A DNA stretch of 64,000 nucleotides, taken from Pseudonocardia oroxyli (GTDB taxonomy: Bacteria; Actinomycetota; Actinomycetes; Mycobacteriales; Pseudonocardiaceae). The notes below the pieces were generated by a model. It saw only the letters and a list, made by a program, of their open reading frames with translations. It did no database searches and was not told the origin of the DNA. Each line of letters opens with the position of its first letter. Position 1 is the first letter of the stretch. Made by a program: the position numbers and the translations under genes. Positions 1-8,465 of the stretch are shown piece after piece. The stretch lies in the NCBI RefSeq assembly GCF_900102195.1, contig NZ_FNBE01000006.1, positions 124,001 to 188,000 on the forward strand, given 5' to 3'.

Positions 1-38
1 AGGACGGACACGGGGAGCGACGGTAGCCGGGCGGCCGC

Positions 39-1025
39 CTAGAACAACGCGCGGCCCAGGGCGCGGCGGGCCTTCGTGACCCGCTCGTCGTCCGTCGGGA
101 ACAGCTCGAAGAGGCCGACGAGGTGCTCACGGACCTTCTCCCGGTCCTCCCCCAACGTGCGCGCGACGGTGTTCACCAGGCGTTGGAAGGCGGCCTCGAC
201 CCGGTCTAGCGCCACCTCGGCGTCCGCCGCGGCGAGCTGGGCCGCCACGTCCTCCGGGGCGGCGTCGGCCGCGGCGATCGCGGCCGGGTCGGCGGACTCC
301 GCGCGGGCGAGGAAGCGCACCTGCGCGAGCGCGGCCTTGGCCTGCTCGTTCGCGGGCTCCTGGGCGAGGATCGCCTCGTAGGCGGCCACCGCGGCGGGGT
401 AGTCGCCCGCCTCGAGGGCCTCCTCCGCCGCGGTGAACCGCGGGTCCTCGGGCTCCTCGACGGGCTCGGCGCCGCCCTCGGCCGCGGCACGGGCCTCGCC
501 CTCGGCGATGCCGGGCATGCGGTCGCGCAGCGCGTCGAGCAGGCGCTGGATCCAGCTCTTGACCTCGGCCTCGGGCAGCGCGCCCTGGAACGCGTCGACC
601 GGCTGGCCGCCCACGACCGCGACGACCATCGGGATCGACTGCACGCCGAAGGCCTGCGCGATCCGCTGGTTGGCGTCGACGTCCACCTTCGCCAGGATCC
701 AGGCGCCGCCGCTCGCCTGGGCGAGCCGCTCGAGCACCGGGGAGAGCTGCTTGCAGGGTTCGCACCAGGTCGCCCACAGGTCCACGATCACGGGGACCTG
801 CAGGGAGCGCTCCAGGACGTCGTTCTGGAAGCTCTGCTCGCTGACGTCGATCACGTACTGACCGGCGGTGGCGGCCGGCGCGGCACCCGCGGGCGCCGCC
901 TGGGCGCGCGCGGCCGCCTCGGAGCGGGCCTTCAGCGCGGAGAGGTCCACGGCGCCCGCCATCGCGGACGACAGCGCCGCGGTCTGGGCGGCCTGCCGGG
1001 GGTTGGGTCGAGACACGCCGTCCAT
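39..1025 (-). CDS. thioredoxin-fold protein with C-terminal TPR region (CnoX/YbbN-like)
   Basis: About 328 residues. An Ala-rich N-terminus is followed by a thioredoxin domain (about residues 50-155) with a WCEPC active site in the context [14 protein letters not shown] and the cis-Pro context SIPMV. The C-terminal half contains TPR-like helices ([19 protein letters not shown]) typical of the co-chaperone YbbN/CnoX. A role as a cytoplasmic redox holdase or thioredoxin-like partner is inferred from the family. Start choice is uncertain: ATG at 1025, GTG at 1016 (the product would begin MSRPNPRQ, as in many relatives) and GTG at 1040, which overlaps the upstream stop as GTGA, are all possible. 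It lies just downstream of the SCO6745-type gene and is probably co-transcribed with it. Confidence 0.85.
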   Translation of the reverse strand: MDGVSRPNPRQAAQTAALSSAMAGAVDLSALKARSEAAARAQAAPAGAAPAATAGQYVIDVSEQSFQNDVLERSLQVPVIVDLWATWCEPCKQLSPVLERLAQASGGAWILAKVDVDANQRIAQAFGVQSIPMVVAVVGGQPVDAFQGALPEAEVKSWIQRLLDALRDRMPGIAEGEARAAAEGGAEPVEEPEDPRFTAAEEALEAGDYPAAVAAYEAILAQEPANEQAKAALAQVRFLARAESADPAAIAAADAAPEDVAAQLAAADAEVALDRVEAAFQRLVNTVARTLGEDREKVREHLVGLFELFPTDDERVTKARRALGRALF

Positions 1026-1036
1026 CCTGGCACGAC

Positions 1037-1897
1037 TCACCCCGCGACGAGGGGGCGCATGCCCATCGGGTTGTCCGCCATGAAGTCGCCCGCGGCGAGG
1101 ATCCGCGCGACGAGCGGGCCGGCCAGCTCCTGCAGCCGCGCGGACCGCGCGTCGCCGAGGGCCTGCCAGGCGCGGTCGGCGAGGGTGTCGGTGCGGGCCT
1201 CGACGTCGGTGGAGAGGGTCCATCCCGCGGGCGTCAGCCGTCCGCCGCCGACCAGCCCGCGCCGCGCCAGCCGGTCCTGCGCCGCCGCCCACTCCTCGGC
1301 CGTCCAGCCGCGCCGCTCGCGCAGCCGCTCGGGGTCGATGTCCTGGGCCGCGGCGAACACGACGAGGGCCTCGCACGGATCGATGTCGGCCCCGACCAGC
1401 GCGGCCACGTGCCCGTCGCCGCGTTGTTCGCGCAGGATCGTCTGGGCGTGCCAGAGGACGAGGTGCGGGGCGTCCGGCCACGGCAACGCCGCGTTGGCGG
1501 CGGCGAGCGCCCGGCCCGCCGTCGACACCGACGCGGCCGCCGTGCGCGCCAGGTCCGCGGCCTCGGCGACCTCGGGGGCGTCGACGTCGAGCGAGCGGCG
1601 CAGCGCCGTGTCGACGGCGGCCAGGCGCGCCTCGAGCAGCCGCTCCGGCGGGGCGACCGACCAGATCTGCGGGACCGAGCGCGCCACGAACCCCGGCGCG
1701 AAGTTGTAGAACAGCGCGGTGACGACCTCGGCGGGCGCGGCGCCCAGCGGCGCGGCCCGCTGTCCGAAGTAGCCGCGCCAGAACCCGCGCAGCCCGAGCC
1801 CCTCGGCCGCCTCCCGCGCCTCCGGCGCGAAGTACGTCACGGCGTGCAGGGGCTCCAGCGCCCGCCACATGCGGCGGGCTCGACTCTCCGACTCCAT
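1037..1897 (-). CDS. SCO6745 family protein (SalK-like)
   Basis: A 286-residue protein that opens [20 protein letters not shown] and continues with the [10 protein letters not shown] and [18 protein letters not shown] blocks, the signature of the actinobacterial SCO6745 family. The C-terminal part resembles a winged-helix region ([26 protein letters not shown]). No enzymatic motif is evident, and the biochemical role is unknown; related genes have been found beside antibiotic clusters. The ATG at 1897 is preferred because TACGGT, a plausible -10 box, lies 6 nt upstream, suggesting a leaderless transcript. An in-frame GTG at 1930 exists but would overlap that promoter. The stop overlaps a possible GTG start of the thioredoxin-like gene. 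Confidence 0.75.
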   Translation of the reverse strand: MESESRARRMWRALEPLHAVTYFAPEAREAAEGLGLRGFWRGYFGQRAAPLGAAPAEVVTALFYNFAPGFVARSVPQIWSVAPPERLLEARLAAVDTALRRSLDVDAPEVAEAADLARTAAASVSTAGRALAAANAALPWPDAPHLVLWHAQTILREQRGDGHVAALVGADIDPCEALVVFAAAQDIDPERLRERRGWTAEEWAAAQDRLARRGLVGGGRLTPAGWTLSTDVEARTDTLADRAWQALGDARSARLQELAGPLVARILAAGDFMADNPMGMRPLVAG

Positions 1898-2037
1898 GTC
1901 CCGACCGTAGGGCGCCGGGGCCGCGCGCACTACGCCGATCCGGTGGCGGCGGGTACCCGCGGTGCGAGTCGGGACCGGCGTCGATCACCGGACCGGCGGA
2001 GCACCAGCTCCGCGCCGCGCTCGTTGGACAGACTGAC

Positions 2038-2053
2038 GTGACCGCGAGGTCAC
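2038..2053. promoter_or_regulatory. short inverted repeat upstream of the small membrane protein gene
   Basis: The sequence gtgaccgcgaggtcac has two perfect 6-bp arms around gcga. It lies in the 181-bp gap between divergent genes, just upstream of a possible -10 (TAGAAG at 2060-2065). It could be an operator, but nothing identifies a regulator. Confidence 0.35.
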
Positions 2054-2111
2054 TCTGCGTAGAAGCGGACGGTCGATCCCCCGAGAGCCGTCCCCCGACC
2101 GGAGGATCCCC

Positions 2112-2414
2112 ATGAGCGAGAACACCACCGATTCCAGCACGGCGACCACCGACCGCCTGCTCGCCGAGGCCCGCAAGAAGACCGCGCGCCAGCAGAGCCC
2201 GGTGCTGGGCAAGGCGGCCCTGATCGTCGGGATCATCGCGCTGGTCGTCAGCCCGATCTCGATCGCGGGCTGGGTCGGCGGCCTCGCCGCGCTGGTGCTG
2301 GGCGGCCTCGCGGTCCGCGACGAGCAGACCGCGAAGTTCGGCAAGATCGCGCTGGTCCTGGGCTTCGTCGCGATCCTGGTCGGCGTGTTCTTCTTCACGA
2401 TGAACATCGCCTGA
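2112..2414 (+). CDS. small DUF4190-like integral membrane protein
   Basis: A 100-residue protein with a polar Thr/Ser-rich N-terminus (residues 1-32) followed by two or three hydrophobic segments: [35 protein letters not shown] and [17 protein letters not shown]. The segment lengths fit a DUF4190-type membrane protein of unknown function. The ATG is supported by GGAGG at 2101-2105, 6 nt upstream. The gene stands alone and ends 15 nt before a strong bidirectional hairpin. Confidence 0.7.
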   Translation: MSENTTDSSTATTDRLLAEARKKTARQQSPVLGKAALIVGIIALVVSPISIAGWVGGLAALVLGGLAVRDEQTAKFGKIALVLGFVAILVGVFFFTMNIA

Positions 2415-2429
2415 TCCCCGCCCCCTCCC

Positions 2430-2480
2430 CGGCGAACGGCGCGTTCGCTCACACCTGGTGAGCGAACGCGCCGTTCGCCG
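2430..2480. terminator. perfect 23-bp stem bidirectional terminator
   Basis: Arms 2430-2452 and 2458-2480 are perfect reverse complements (each contains gcgaacggcgcgttcgc or its complement) around a 5-nt loop acctg. It sits between the 3' ends of two convergent genes. There is no long T tract, as is common in high-GC actinomycetes. Confidence 0.85.
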
Positions 2481-2481
2481 T

Positions 2482-3165
2482 TCAGGCACTCGCGATGATC
2501 TCCGCGAGCTCACGGGGGCGGGTGAGCATCGGGAAGTGGTCGCCCGGCAGCTCACGCAGGGTGAACCCCCGCTCGCGGGCGATCCGCCGGGAGGCCTCCG
2601 GGGCGGCCATCGGGTCGGCCGCGCAGACCACCGACGTCGTCGGGACGGCGGGCCAGGCCTGCAGCGGGGTGACCTCCTTCGTCACCGTCCAGGCCTGGGG
2701 GCGCAGCCGCGCCACCGCCGGCTCGGCCAGCTCCGGGGGCACGCCGGCGTACATCGCCCCGAGCGCGGCCTCGACGGACCAGGAGGTGGTGCCGTCCGCG
2801 TTGCGGGTCGGGCTCGCGATCGGCCGGGGCAGGATCGACGGGTCCTCCTTGACCAGGTCCATGTGGGACCGCCCCGGCTCCGGCACCATGGCCGCCACCA
2901 GCACCAACGCCCGCACCCGGTCCGCCGCCCGCGCGGCGAGCACCGGCGCCGTCAGCCCGCCGAGCGAGTGCCCGACGACCACCAGCTCCCCCTCGGGCAG
3001 CGAGACGGCGGTCGCGTAGTCCGCGGCGCCCAGGCCCGGCCGGTCCGTGGGCAGGTCCGGCGCGACGGACCGCAGCGACCGCTCGGCCAGGGCCTCCTGC
3101 AGCGGCGCCCAGCAGGAGCCGCGGTGCCAGGCGCCGTGCAGCAGGACGACGGTCGGGTCAGCCAC
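2482..3165 (-). CDS. alpha/beta hydrolase
   Basis: A 227-residue cytoplasmic hydrolase of the AB_hydrolase_6 / EstC-like type. It has an oxyanion-hole motif [12 protein letters not shown] near the start, a nucleophile elbow GHSLGG (Ser about residue 88) and a C-terminal catalytic His in LPGDHFPML. The substrate cannot be read from sequence; relatives act on small esters. The GTG start at 3165 lies inside the 3' end of the upstream thiamine-binding gene (8-nt overlap), which implies translational coupling. Confidence 0.85.
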   Translation of the reverse strand: MADPTVVLLHGAWHRGSCWAPLQEALAERSLRSVAPDLPTDRPGLGAADYATAVSLPEGELVVVGHSLGGLTAPVLAARAADRVRALVLVAAMVPEPGRSHMDLVKEDPSILPRPIASPTRNADGTTSWSVEAALGAMYAGVPPELAEPAVARLRPQAWTVTKEVTPLQAWPAVPTTSVVCAADPMAAPEASRRIARERGFTLRELPGDHFPMLTRPRELAEIIASA

Positions 3166-3463
3166 CCAGCGCCTCGTCGATCCGCGCCACCTTCGCGGTG
3201 AGCTGACCGGTGTACCCCGGGCGGATGTCCGCCTTGAGCACCAGGCTCACCCGCGGCGAGACGGCCTGCACGGCCTCGACCGCCGCCTTCACCACGGCCA
3301 TCCCCTCGTCCCACGTCTCGGACTCGATGGTGGTGAACATCGACGTCGTCTCGTGGGGCAGGCCGGAGGCCCGGACGACGCGGACGGCCTCGGCGACGGC
3401 GGCGCTGACGCTGCCGTCCTCGGCCGCGGTCCCGGACGGGGCGATGCTGAACGCGAAGAGCAT
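3158..3463 (-). CDS. MTH1187-family thiamine-binding protein
   Basis: A 101-residue single-domain protein of the MTH1187/YqgV type (ferredoxin-like fold). It opens MLFAFSIAPSG and contains ETTSMFTTIESE and the conserved C-terminal segment RVSLVLKADIRPG. Family members bind thiamine or related ligands; no enzyme activity is expected. Length matches the family. The ATG is preceded by TAGGCT (3470-3475, minus strand) at 6 nt, which fits a leaderless transcript. It is divergent from a MarR gene across a long palindrome and overlaps the downstream hydrolase by 8 nt, so the two probably form a MarR-controlled operon (inference). Confidence 0.8.
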   Translation of the reverse strand: MLFAFSIAPSGTAAEDGSVSAAVAEAVRVVRASGLPHETTSMFTTIESETWDEGMAVVKAAVEAVQAVSPRVSLVLKADIRPGYTGQLTAKVARIDEALGG

Positions 3464-3474
3464 GTGCCCAGCCT

Positions 3475-3524
3475 AGGCGGGCGCCGATGATCCTCGGCGG
3501 GCCGAGGATCATCGGCGCCCGCCT
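3475..3524. promoter_or_regulatory. perfect 24-bp-arm palindrome in a divergent promoter region, candidate MarR operator
   Basis: Arms 3475-3498 and 3501-3524 are exact reverse complements with only gg between them. The site lies between the outward-facing -10 boxes TAGGCT (ending at 3470 on the minus strand) and TAGCGT (3539-3544, plus strand). A repressor bound here could occlude both promoters. A cruciform or transcript-end role is the alternative. Confidence 0.65.
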
Positions 3525-3552
3525 GAGATCAGCCCTGCTAGCGTGCCGTTCC

Positions 3553-4056
3553 ATGGCATCGCACGGCCCCCTCCCCTTCGACCCCATCGACCGGGCGGCC
3601 GAGCTGTGGGCCGAGCGCATCGGGCCGTCGTCGACGATGCGGGCCGTCACCAGCGTGATGCGGGTGCAGCAGATCCTGCAGGCGGCGGTGGACGCCGCGC
3701 TCAAGCCGCACAACCTCACGTTCGCCCGCTACGAGGCGCTGGTGCTGCTGTCGTTCGCGCGCACCCGGAAGCTGCCGATGCGGGTGATGGGCGAGCGCCT
3801 GCAGCTGCACCCCACGAGCGTCACCAACATCGTGGACCGCCTGCAGGGGGACGGCCTGGTCCGCCGCATCCCGCACCCCACCGACCGCCGGGCCACCCTC
3901 GTCGAGATCACCGAGGAGGGCCTGGCCCGGCTGGAGAAGGCGACGAAGTCCGTCACCGCGGACGACTTCGGCCTGGTCGGCCTCGACGAGGACGAGAAGA
4001 CCACCCTGTTCGCCCTGCTCGGCCGCATCCGCTCCGCCAGCGGGGACTTCGCCTGA
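3553..4056 (+). CDS. MarR-family transcriptional regulator
   Basis: A 167-residue winged-helix regulator. The recognition region is RVMGERLQLHPTSVTNIVDR followed by the wing LVRRIPHPTDRRATLVEIT, both textbook MarR. The N- and C-terminal helices would form the dimer interface. The ATG at 3553 follows TAGCGT by 8 nt, so the transcript is probably leaderless; an in-frame upstream ATG at 3487 lies inside the palindrome and is unlikely. It is divergent from the thiamine-binding/hydrolase pair and likely controls itself and that pair. The ligand is unknown. Confidence 0.88.
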   Translation: MASHGPLPFDPIDRAAELWAERIGPSSTMRAVTSVMRVQQILQAAVDAALKPHNLTFARYEALVLLSFARTRKLPMRVMGERLQLHPTSVTNIVDRLQGDGLVRRIPHPTDRRATLVEITEEGLARLEKATKSVTADDFGLVGLDEDEKTTLFALLGRIRSASGDFA

Positions 4057-4059
4057 GCC

Positions 4060-4099
4060 GTGAGCGGGGATAGTCGCTCCAGCGACCATCCCCGCTCAC
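4060..4099. terminator. hairpin between marR and meaB, GTGAGCG family
   Basis: Arms 4060-4078 and 4081-4099 form a 19-bp stem with one A-C mismatch and a 2-nt apex. Both genes converge here, and the meaB stop codon (4096-4098) lies inside the right arm. The opening gtgagcggggatagtcgc recurs in variant form at 13781. Confidence 0.8.
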
Positions 4100-5019
4100 A
4101 GGGTCTGGAGCGCCCGATCGGCGGCGGCGTAGGGGTCCAGGTCGCCCGCGACCACGGCGTCCGCGAACTCGGCCACCGCCGAAGACGACAGCCGCACCCG
4201 GATCTTCTCCAGCGCGATCGCCTCGATCTCCGCGGCCGCCCGCCGACGCCGCCGCACCGCCCCCTCGCCGGAGGACGCCAGCCAGGTGCGGTGCTCCTCG
4301 ATCGCCTTCGCGAGCCCGTCGACGCCCTCGCCGCGCGCGGCGACGGTCCGGCAGATCGGCGGCTTCCACGCGTCCTGCCGCGAGCCCAGCGACATCATGT
4401 ACCGCAGGTCGCGGACGGTCTGGGCGGCGCCGTCCCGGTCCGCCTTGTTGACCACGAAGACGTCCGCGATCTCCAGGATCCCGGCCTTGGCGGCCTGGAC
4501 CCCGTCCCCCATCCCCGGCGCGAGCAGCACGAGGGTGGTGTCGGCCAGCGAGACCACGTCGATCTCGGACTGCCCGACGCCGACGGTCTCGACGAGCACC
4601 ACGTCGCACCCCGCGGCGTCGAGCACCCGCAGGGCCTGGGGGGTGGCCCAGGCCAGCCCGCCGAGGTGCCCGCGGGTGGCCATCGAGCGGATGAACACGC
4701 CGTCGTCCAGCGCGTGGTCGCCCATCCGGACCCGGTCCCCGAGCAGCGCCCCGCCCGAGAACGGCGAGGAGGGGTCGATCGCGAGCACGCCGACCCGCTT
4801 CCCCTCCCGCCGCAGCTCGGTGACCAGCGCGGACGTGGTCGTCGACTTGCCGACGCCCGGGGAACCGGTCAGCCCGACCACCTGCGCCCGCCCCGTGTGC
4901 GGGGCGAGCAGCGCGGCGATCTCGGGCAGGTCCGGCGACCCGCTCTCGACGCGGGAGATCAGCTGGGCGACCGCGCGCGGCCGCCCCTCCAGCGCCTGGG
5001 CGACGAGATCAGCGATCAC
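4096..5019 (-). CDS. meaB: methylmalonyl-CoA mutase-associated GTPase MeaB
   Basis: A 307-residue G3E-type GTPase (ArgK/MeaB). The Walker A is GSPGVGKST, the Walker B region [13 protein letters not shown] and the base-specificity motif NKAD; the MeaB segment [19 protein letters not shown] is present. MeaB proteins guard B12-dependent acyl-CoA mutases, gating cofactor transfer and preventing inactivation. The likely client here is the ethylmalonyl-CoA mutase at 29.2 kb, or a mutase outside the window. The GTG start at 5019 overlaps the thiolase stop as GTGA, so the two are translationally coupled. Confidence 0.93.
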   Translation of the reverse strand: MIADLVAQALEGRPRAVAQLISRVESGSPDLPEIAALLAPHTGRAQVVGLTGSPGVGKSTTTSALVTELRREGKRVGVLAIDPSSPFSGGALLGDRVRMGDHALDDGVFIRSMATRGHLGGLAWATPQALRVLDAAGCDVVLVETVGVGQSEIDVVSLADTTLVLLAPGMGDGVQAAKAGILEIADVFVVNKADRDGAAQTVRDLRYMMSLGSRQDAWKPPICRTVAARGEGVDGLAKAIEEHRTWLASSGEGAVRRRRRAAAEIEAIALEKIRVRLSSSAVAEFADAVVAGDLDPYAAADRALQTL

Positions 5020-6194
5020 ACCGTCAGGATGAGCGCGTCGCCCTGCCCCCCGCCACCGCAGAGGGCGGCCGCGCCGACGCCGCCGCCGCGGCGCTTGAGC
5101 TCGAGGGCGAGGTGCAGCGCGATCCGGGCGCCGGACATGCCGATCGGGTGCCCGACGGCGATGGCGCCGCCGTTGACGTTGACCTTGTCGTCCGACAGGC
5201 CGAGCTTGCGCGCCGACACCACCCCGACGGCCGCGAACGCCTCGTTGATCTCGATCAGGTCGAGGTCGGCGGGGGTGATGCCCTGCTTCTCGCACGCCTT
5301 GGTGATGGCGTTGGCCGGCTGCTCCTGCAGCGACGAGTCCGGCCCGGCGACGACGCCGTGGGCGCCGATCTCGGCCAGCCACTCCAGCCCCAGCTCCTGG
5401 GCCTTGGCCTTGCTCATCACGACCACCGCGGCGGCACCGTCGGAGATCTGCGACGACGAGCCCGCGGTGATGGTGCCGTCCGCGGCGAACGCGGGGCGGA
5501 GCTTGCCGAGGCTCTCGGCCGTGGTGTCGCCGCGCACGCCCTCGTCGGTGGTGAAGACGATCGGGTCGCCCTTCCGCTGCGGGATGGAGACCGGGACGAT
5601 CTCGTCGTCGAACACGCCGTTCTTCTGGGCGGCGGCGGCGCGCTGGTGGCTGCGGGCGGCGAACTCGTCCTGGTCGGCGCGGGTGAGCTCGTAGCGGTTG
5701 TTGTACTTCTCCGTGGACGCACCCATCGCGACCTGGTCGAACGCGCAGAACAGGCCGTCGTAGGACATGTGGTCGACGAGCGTGGTGTCGCCGAACTTCG
5801 TGCCCTCGCGGGACTTGGGCAGCAGGTGCGGGGCCTGGGTCATGGACTCCTGGCCGCCCGCCACCACGATGTCGAACTCGCCCGCGCGGATCAGCTGGTC
5901 CGCCAGCGCGATCGCGTCGATGCCGGAGAGGCAGACCTTGTTGATGGTCAGCGCCGGGACGTCCATCGGGATGCCCGCGGCCACGGCCGCCTGGCGGGCG
6001 GGGATCTGGCCCGCGCCCGCGGTGAGCACCTGACCCATGATCACGTAGTCGACCTGCTCGGGCGCGACGCCCGCCTTCTCCAGGGCGCCCTTGATGGCGA
6101 CCCCGCCCAGCTGCGCACCGGTGAAGCCCTTCAGCGAGCCGAGCAACCGGCCGATCGGCGTACGTGCACCTGCGACGATGACGGACTCGGTCAC
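5016..6194 (-). CDS. acetyl-CoA C-acetyltransferase (thiolase)
   Basis: A 392-residue thiolase, the usual length. The nucleophilic Cys is C88 in NKVCLSG, the catalytic His is H349 in GHPIGMSG and the second Cys is C379 in [14 protein letters not shown] is also present. It condenses two acetyl-CoA to acetoacetyl-CoA (or the reverse). With the hydroxyacyl-CoA dehydrogenase, enoyl-CoA hydratase and Ccr in this window it fits the entry of the ethylmalonyl-CoA pathway or polyhydroxybutyrate/fat metabolism. The GTG at 6194 is chosen because the product starts [15 protein letters not shown] and GGAGG lies 7 nt upstream. It is coupled to meaB and divergent from the epimerase. Confidence 0.95.
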   Translation of the reverse strand: MTESVIVAGARTPIGRLLGSLKGFTGAQLGGVAIKGALEKAGVAPEQVDYVIMGQVLTAGAGQIPARQAAVAAGIPMDVPALTINKVCLSGIDAIALADQLIRAGEFDIVVAGGQESMTQAPHLLPKSREGTKFGDTTLVDHMSYDGLFCAFDQVAMGASTEKYNNRYELTRADQDEFAARSHQRAAAAQKNGVFDDEIVPVSIPQRKGDPIVFTTDEGVRGDTTAESLGKLRPAFAADGTITAGSSSQISDGAAAVVVMSKAKAQELGLEWLAEIGAHGVVAGPDSSLQEQPANAITKACEKQGITPADLDLIEINEAFAAVGVVSARKLGLSDDKVNVNGGAIAVGHPIGMSGARIALHLALELKRRGGGVGAAALCGGGGQGDALILTV

Positions 6195-6336
6195 GACGAA
6201 CCTCCAGTAGCTACTCCGGAACCGGGATCTGGTCCCGGACGATACCTGCGCACCCGACGCCGGAGACGGCCCGAACGGAGGGGGTGAGCAGGCGCACAGA
6301 CCCACGACCCGGCCGTCGGATGCGATTCTGCTCCGC

Positions 6337-6807
6337 ATGACGACTCAGACGGAGCAGCCCGCCGGTGCGCTCGGCTCCCTGCTCACCCAGATCGACCACG
6401 TGGGCATCGCGGTCGCGGACCTCGACGCGGCCGTCGCCTGGTACGCGGACGTGTTCGGGCTGGTGAACACGCACGAGGAGGTCAACGAGGAGCAGGGGGT
6501 GCGGGAGGCCATGCTCGCCGCACCCGGCGCGGACCCCGGGACCTCCACCCGCATCCAGCTCCTGGCCCCGTTGCGCCCGGACTCGACGATCGCGAAGTTC
6601 CTGGACCGCAACGGCCCCGGGCTGCAGCAGCTCGCGTACCGGGTCACGGACGTCGAGGCGGCGATGGCCGCGCTCACGGCGAAGGGCCTGCGCCTGCTCT
6701 ACCCCGAGCCCCGCCGCGGCACGGCGAACTCGCGGATCAACTTCATCCACCCCAAGGACGCCGGCGGCGTGCTCGTGGAGCTCGTGGAGCCCGCGACCGA
6801 CCACTGA
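6337..6807 (+). CDS. methylmalonyl-CoA (ethylmalonyl-CoA) epimerase
   Basis: A 156-residue vicinal-oxygen-chelate protein. Metal ligands align as H21 (IDHVGIAV), Q74 (RIQLLAP), Q98 (GLQQLAYRV) and E148 (VLVELVEP). The third ligand is Gln rather than the His of many epimerases, but GPGxQQLA is the form usual in actinobacterial homologues. The blocks [15 protein letters not shown] and [16 protein letters not shown] make the family assignment firm. It interconverts the 2R and 2S acyl-CoA epimers. GATTCT lies 7 nt before the ATG, so the transcript may be leaderless. It sits between a divergent thiolase and a downstream ccr, separated from ccr by a terminator. Confidence 0.93.
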   Translation: MTTQTEQPAGALGSLLTQIDHVGIAVADLDAAVAWYADVFGLVNTHEEVNEEQGVREAMLAAPGADPGTSTRIQLLAPLRPDSTIAKFLDRNGPGLQQLAYRVTDVEAAMAALTAKGLRLLYPEPRRGTANSRINFIHPKDAGGVLVELVEPATDH

Positions 6808-6853
6808 GTCGCCCACCGAGCCGCCCACCGAGCCGGCCACCGCGCTCACCCGG

Positions 6854-6883
6854 AGCCCCTCCGATCGGACGGTCGGAGGGGCT
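6854..6883. terminator. rho-independent terminator after the epimerase gene
   Basis: Arms agcccctccga (6854-6864) and tcggaggggct (6873-6883) form a perfect 11-bp stem with an 8-nt loop, followed by the T-rich tcttcgtc. It is among the more canonical terminators in the window. Confidence 0.85.
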
Positions 6884-6972
6884 TCTTCGTCGATTCAGCC
6901 CGCCGCCGGCGGTGGCCTGCGTCACGATCCGACCCATCTCCGCAGTACGGCACCACAATGCTCCGGGTACCA

Positions 6973-6984
6973 TACTGCGCAGTA
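6973..6984. promoter_or_regulatory. tactgcgcagta palindrome upstream of ccr
   Basis: A perfect 12-bp palindrome lies 40 bp before the ccr start, within an AT-richer patch (ggtaccata before, aactgatcggtat after) that probably includes the promoter. It is a candidate operator for a regulator of acetate/acyl-CoA assimilation; no regulator is identified. Confidence 0.45.
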
Positions 6985-7023
6985 ACTGATCGGTATCCCA
7001 CGCAAGCCACCGGAGGCCAAGCC

Positions 7024-8355
7024 GTGCAGGAGATCCTCGACGCCATCCTCGCCGAGCGTTTCGACGACGTCGGTGGGCTGGCCGTGCCGGACAGCTACCA
7101 GGCCATGACCGTCCACGAGGACGAGGCCGGGATGTTCGAGGGCATCGAGACCCGCGACAAGGACCCGCGCAAGAGTCTGCACCTGGACACCGTGCCGACC
7201 CCCGAGCTCGGGCCTGGCGAGGCGATCGTCGCCGTGATGGCCAGCGCCATCAACTACAACACCGTCTGGACCTCGATCTTCGAGCCGGTGTCCACCTTCG
7301 GCTTCCTCAAGCGCTACGGCCGCGAGTCCGAGCTGGCCAAGCGCCACGACCTGCCGTACCACATCGTCGGGTCCGACCTGGCGGGCGTCGTGCTGAAGAC
7401 GGGCCCGGGCGTCAACGCCTGGAAGCCCGGCGACCGGGTGGTCGCGCACTGCCTGTCCGTCGAGCTGGAGAGCCCGGACGGGCACGGCGACACGATGATG
7501 GACCCGCAGCAGCGGATCTGGGGCTTCGAGACGAACTTCGGTGGGCTCGCCCAGCTCGCGCTGGTCAAGTCCAACCAGCTGATGCCCAAGCCCGACCACC
7601 TGACGTGGGAGGAGGCGGCCTCGCCCGGCCTGGTGAACTCCACCGCCTACCGGCAGCTCGTCTCCCGCAACGGCGCGGACATGAAGCAGGGCGACACCGT
7701 CCTGATCTGGGGCGCGAGCGGCGGGCTCGGCTCGTACGCCACCCAGTTCGCGCTCAACGGCGGCGCGACGCCGATCTGCGTCGTCTCCTCGCCCGAGAAG
7801 GCGGAGCTCTGCCGGGCCATGGGCGCAGAGCTGATCATCGACCGCAACGCCGAGGGCTACAGGTTCTGGAAGGACCCGCAGACCCAGGACCCGCGCGAGT
7901 GGAAGCGGTTCGGGGCCAAGATCCGCGAGCTGACCGGCGGCGACGACCCGGACATCGTGTTCGAGCACCCGGGCCGCGAGACCTTCGGCGCCTCGGTCTA
8001 CGTCGCGCGCAAGGGCGGCACGATCGTGACCTGCGCGTCCACCTCGGGCTACATGCACGAGTACGACAACCGCTACCTGTGGATGAACCTGAAGCGGATC
8101 GTCGGCTCGCACTTCGCGAACTACCGCGAGGCCTGGGAGGCGAACCGGCTGATCGAGAAGGGTCTGGTCCACCCGACCGTCTCGAAGGTCTACCCGCTGG
8201 CGGACACCGGCCAGGCGGCCTACGACGTCCACCAGAACTCCCACCAGGGCAAGGTCGGCGTGCTCGCGCTGGCCCCCGAGGAGGGCCTGGGCGTGACCAA
8301 CCCGGAGAAGCGGGCGAAGTACGAGGCCGCGATCAACCGGTTCCGGGGCGTCTGA
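7024..8355 (+). CDS. ccr: crotonyl-CoA carboxylase/reductase
   Basis: A 443-residue zinc-independent medium-chain dehydrogenase that reductively carboxylates crotonyl-CoA with NADPH and CO2 to (2S)-ethylmalonyl-CoA. The nucleotide-binding motif is WGASGGLGSY. The four residues that define the CO2 pocket in studied Ccr enzymes align with a constant offset: N79, F168, E169 (WGFETN) and H363 (GSHFANY), so a carboxylase and not a plain reductase is predicted. The GTG start at 7024 has GGAGG 7 nt upstream. It has its own promoter region and an ends-in-hairpin layout. The product feeds MeaA here, or polyketide extender units. Confidence 0.96.
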   Translation: MQEILDAILAERFDDVGGLAVPDSYQAMTVHEDEAGMFEGIETRDKDPRKSLHLDTVPTPELGPGEAIVAVMASAINYNTVWTSIFEPVSTFGFLKRYGRESELAKRHDLPYHIVGSDLAGVVLKTGPGVNAWKPGDRVVAHCLSVELESPDGHGDTMMDPQQRIWGFETNFGGLAQLALVKSNQLMPKPDHLTWEEAASPGLVNSTAYRQLVSRNGADMKQGDTVLIWGASGGLGSYATQFALNGGATPICVVSSPEKAELCRAMGAELIIDRNAEGYRFWKDPQTQDPREWKRFGAKIRELTGGDDPDIVFEHPGRETFGASVYVARKGGTIVTCASTSGYMHEYDNRYLWMNLKRIVGSHFANYREAWEANRLIEKGLVHPTVSKVYPLADTGQAAYDVHQNSHQGKVGVLALAPEEGLGVTNPEKRAKYEAAINRFRGV

Positions 8356-8396
8356 GCGGGTTCTGCGCCGTTCTGAGCGGTTCGGTCTCCTCCGTC

Positions 8397-8450
8397 GGGT
8401 GACGGTGCCCACCAGCCCGCGTGCGTCACGCATCGTGGGCACCGTCGCCC
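8397..8450. terminator. 16-bp hairpin after ccr
   Basis: Arms 8397-8412 (gggtgacggtgcccac) and 8435-8450 (gtgggcaccgtcgccc) pair at 15 of 16 positions around a 22-nt loop that itself contains gcgtgcgtcacgc. It ends 2 nt before the TACGGT -10 box of the next gene, so it could also affect that promoter. Confidence 0.65.
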
Positions 8451-8465
8451 GGTACGGTGACCGAC

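Noticed and set aside
1059..2041. Long plus-strand frames opposite the SCO6745-type gene
   Set aside because: They are antisense shadows with Arg/Ala/Pro-biased composition and no recognisable domain; the minus-strand protein has clear family blocks.
3487..3552. Longer MarR start at the ATG at 3487
   Set aside because: It lies inside the palindrome and before the -10 box; the family N-terminus and leaderless spacing fit 3553.
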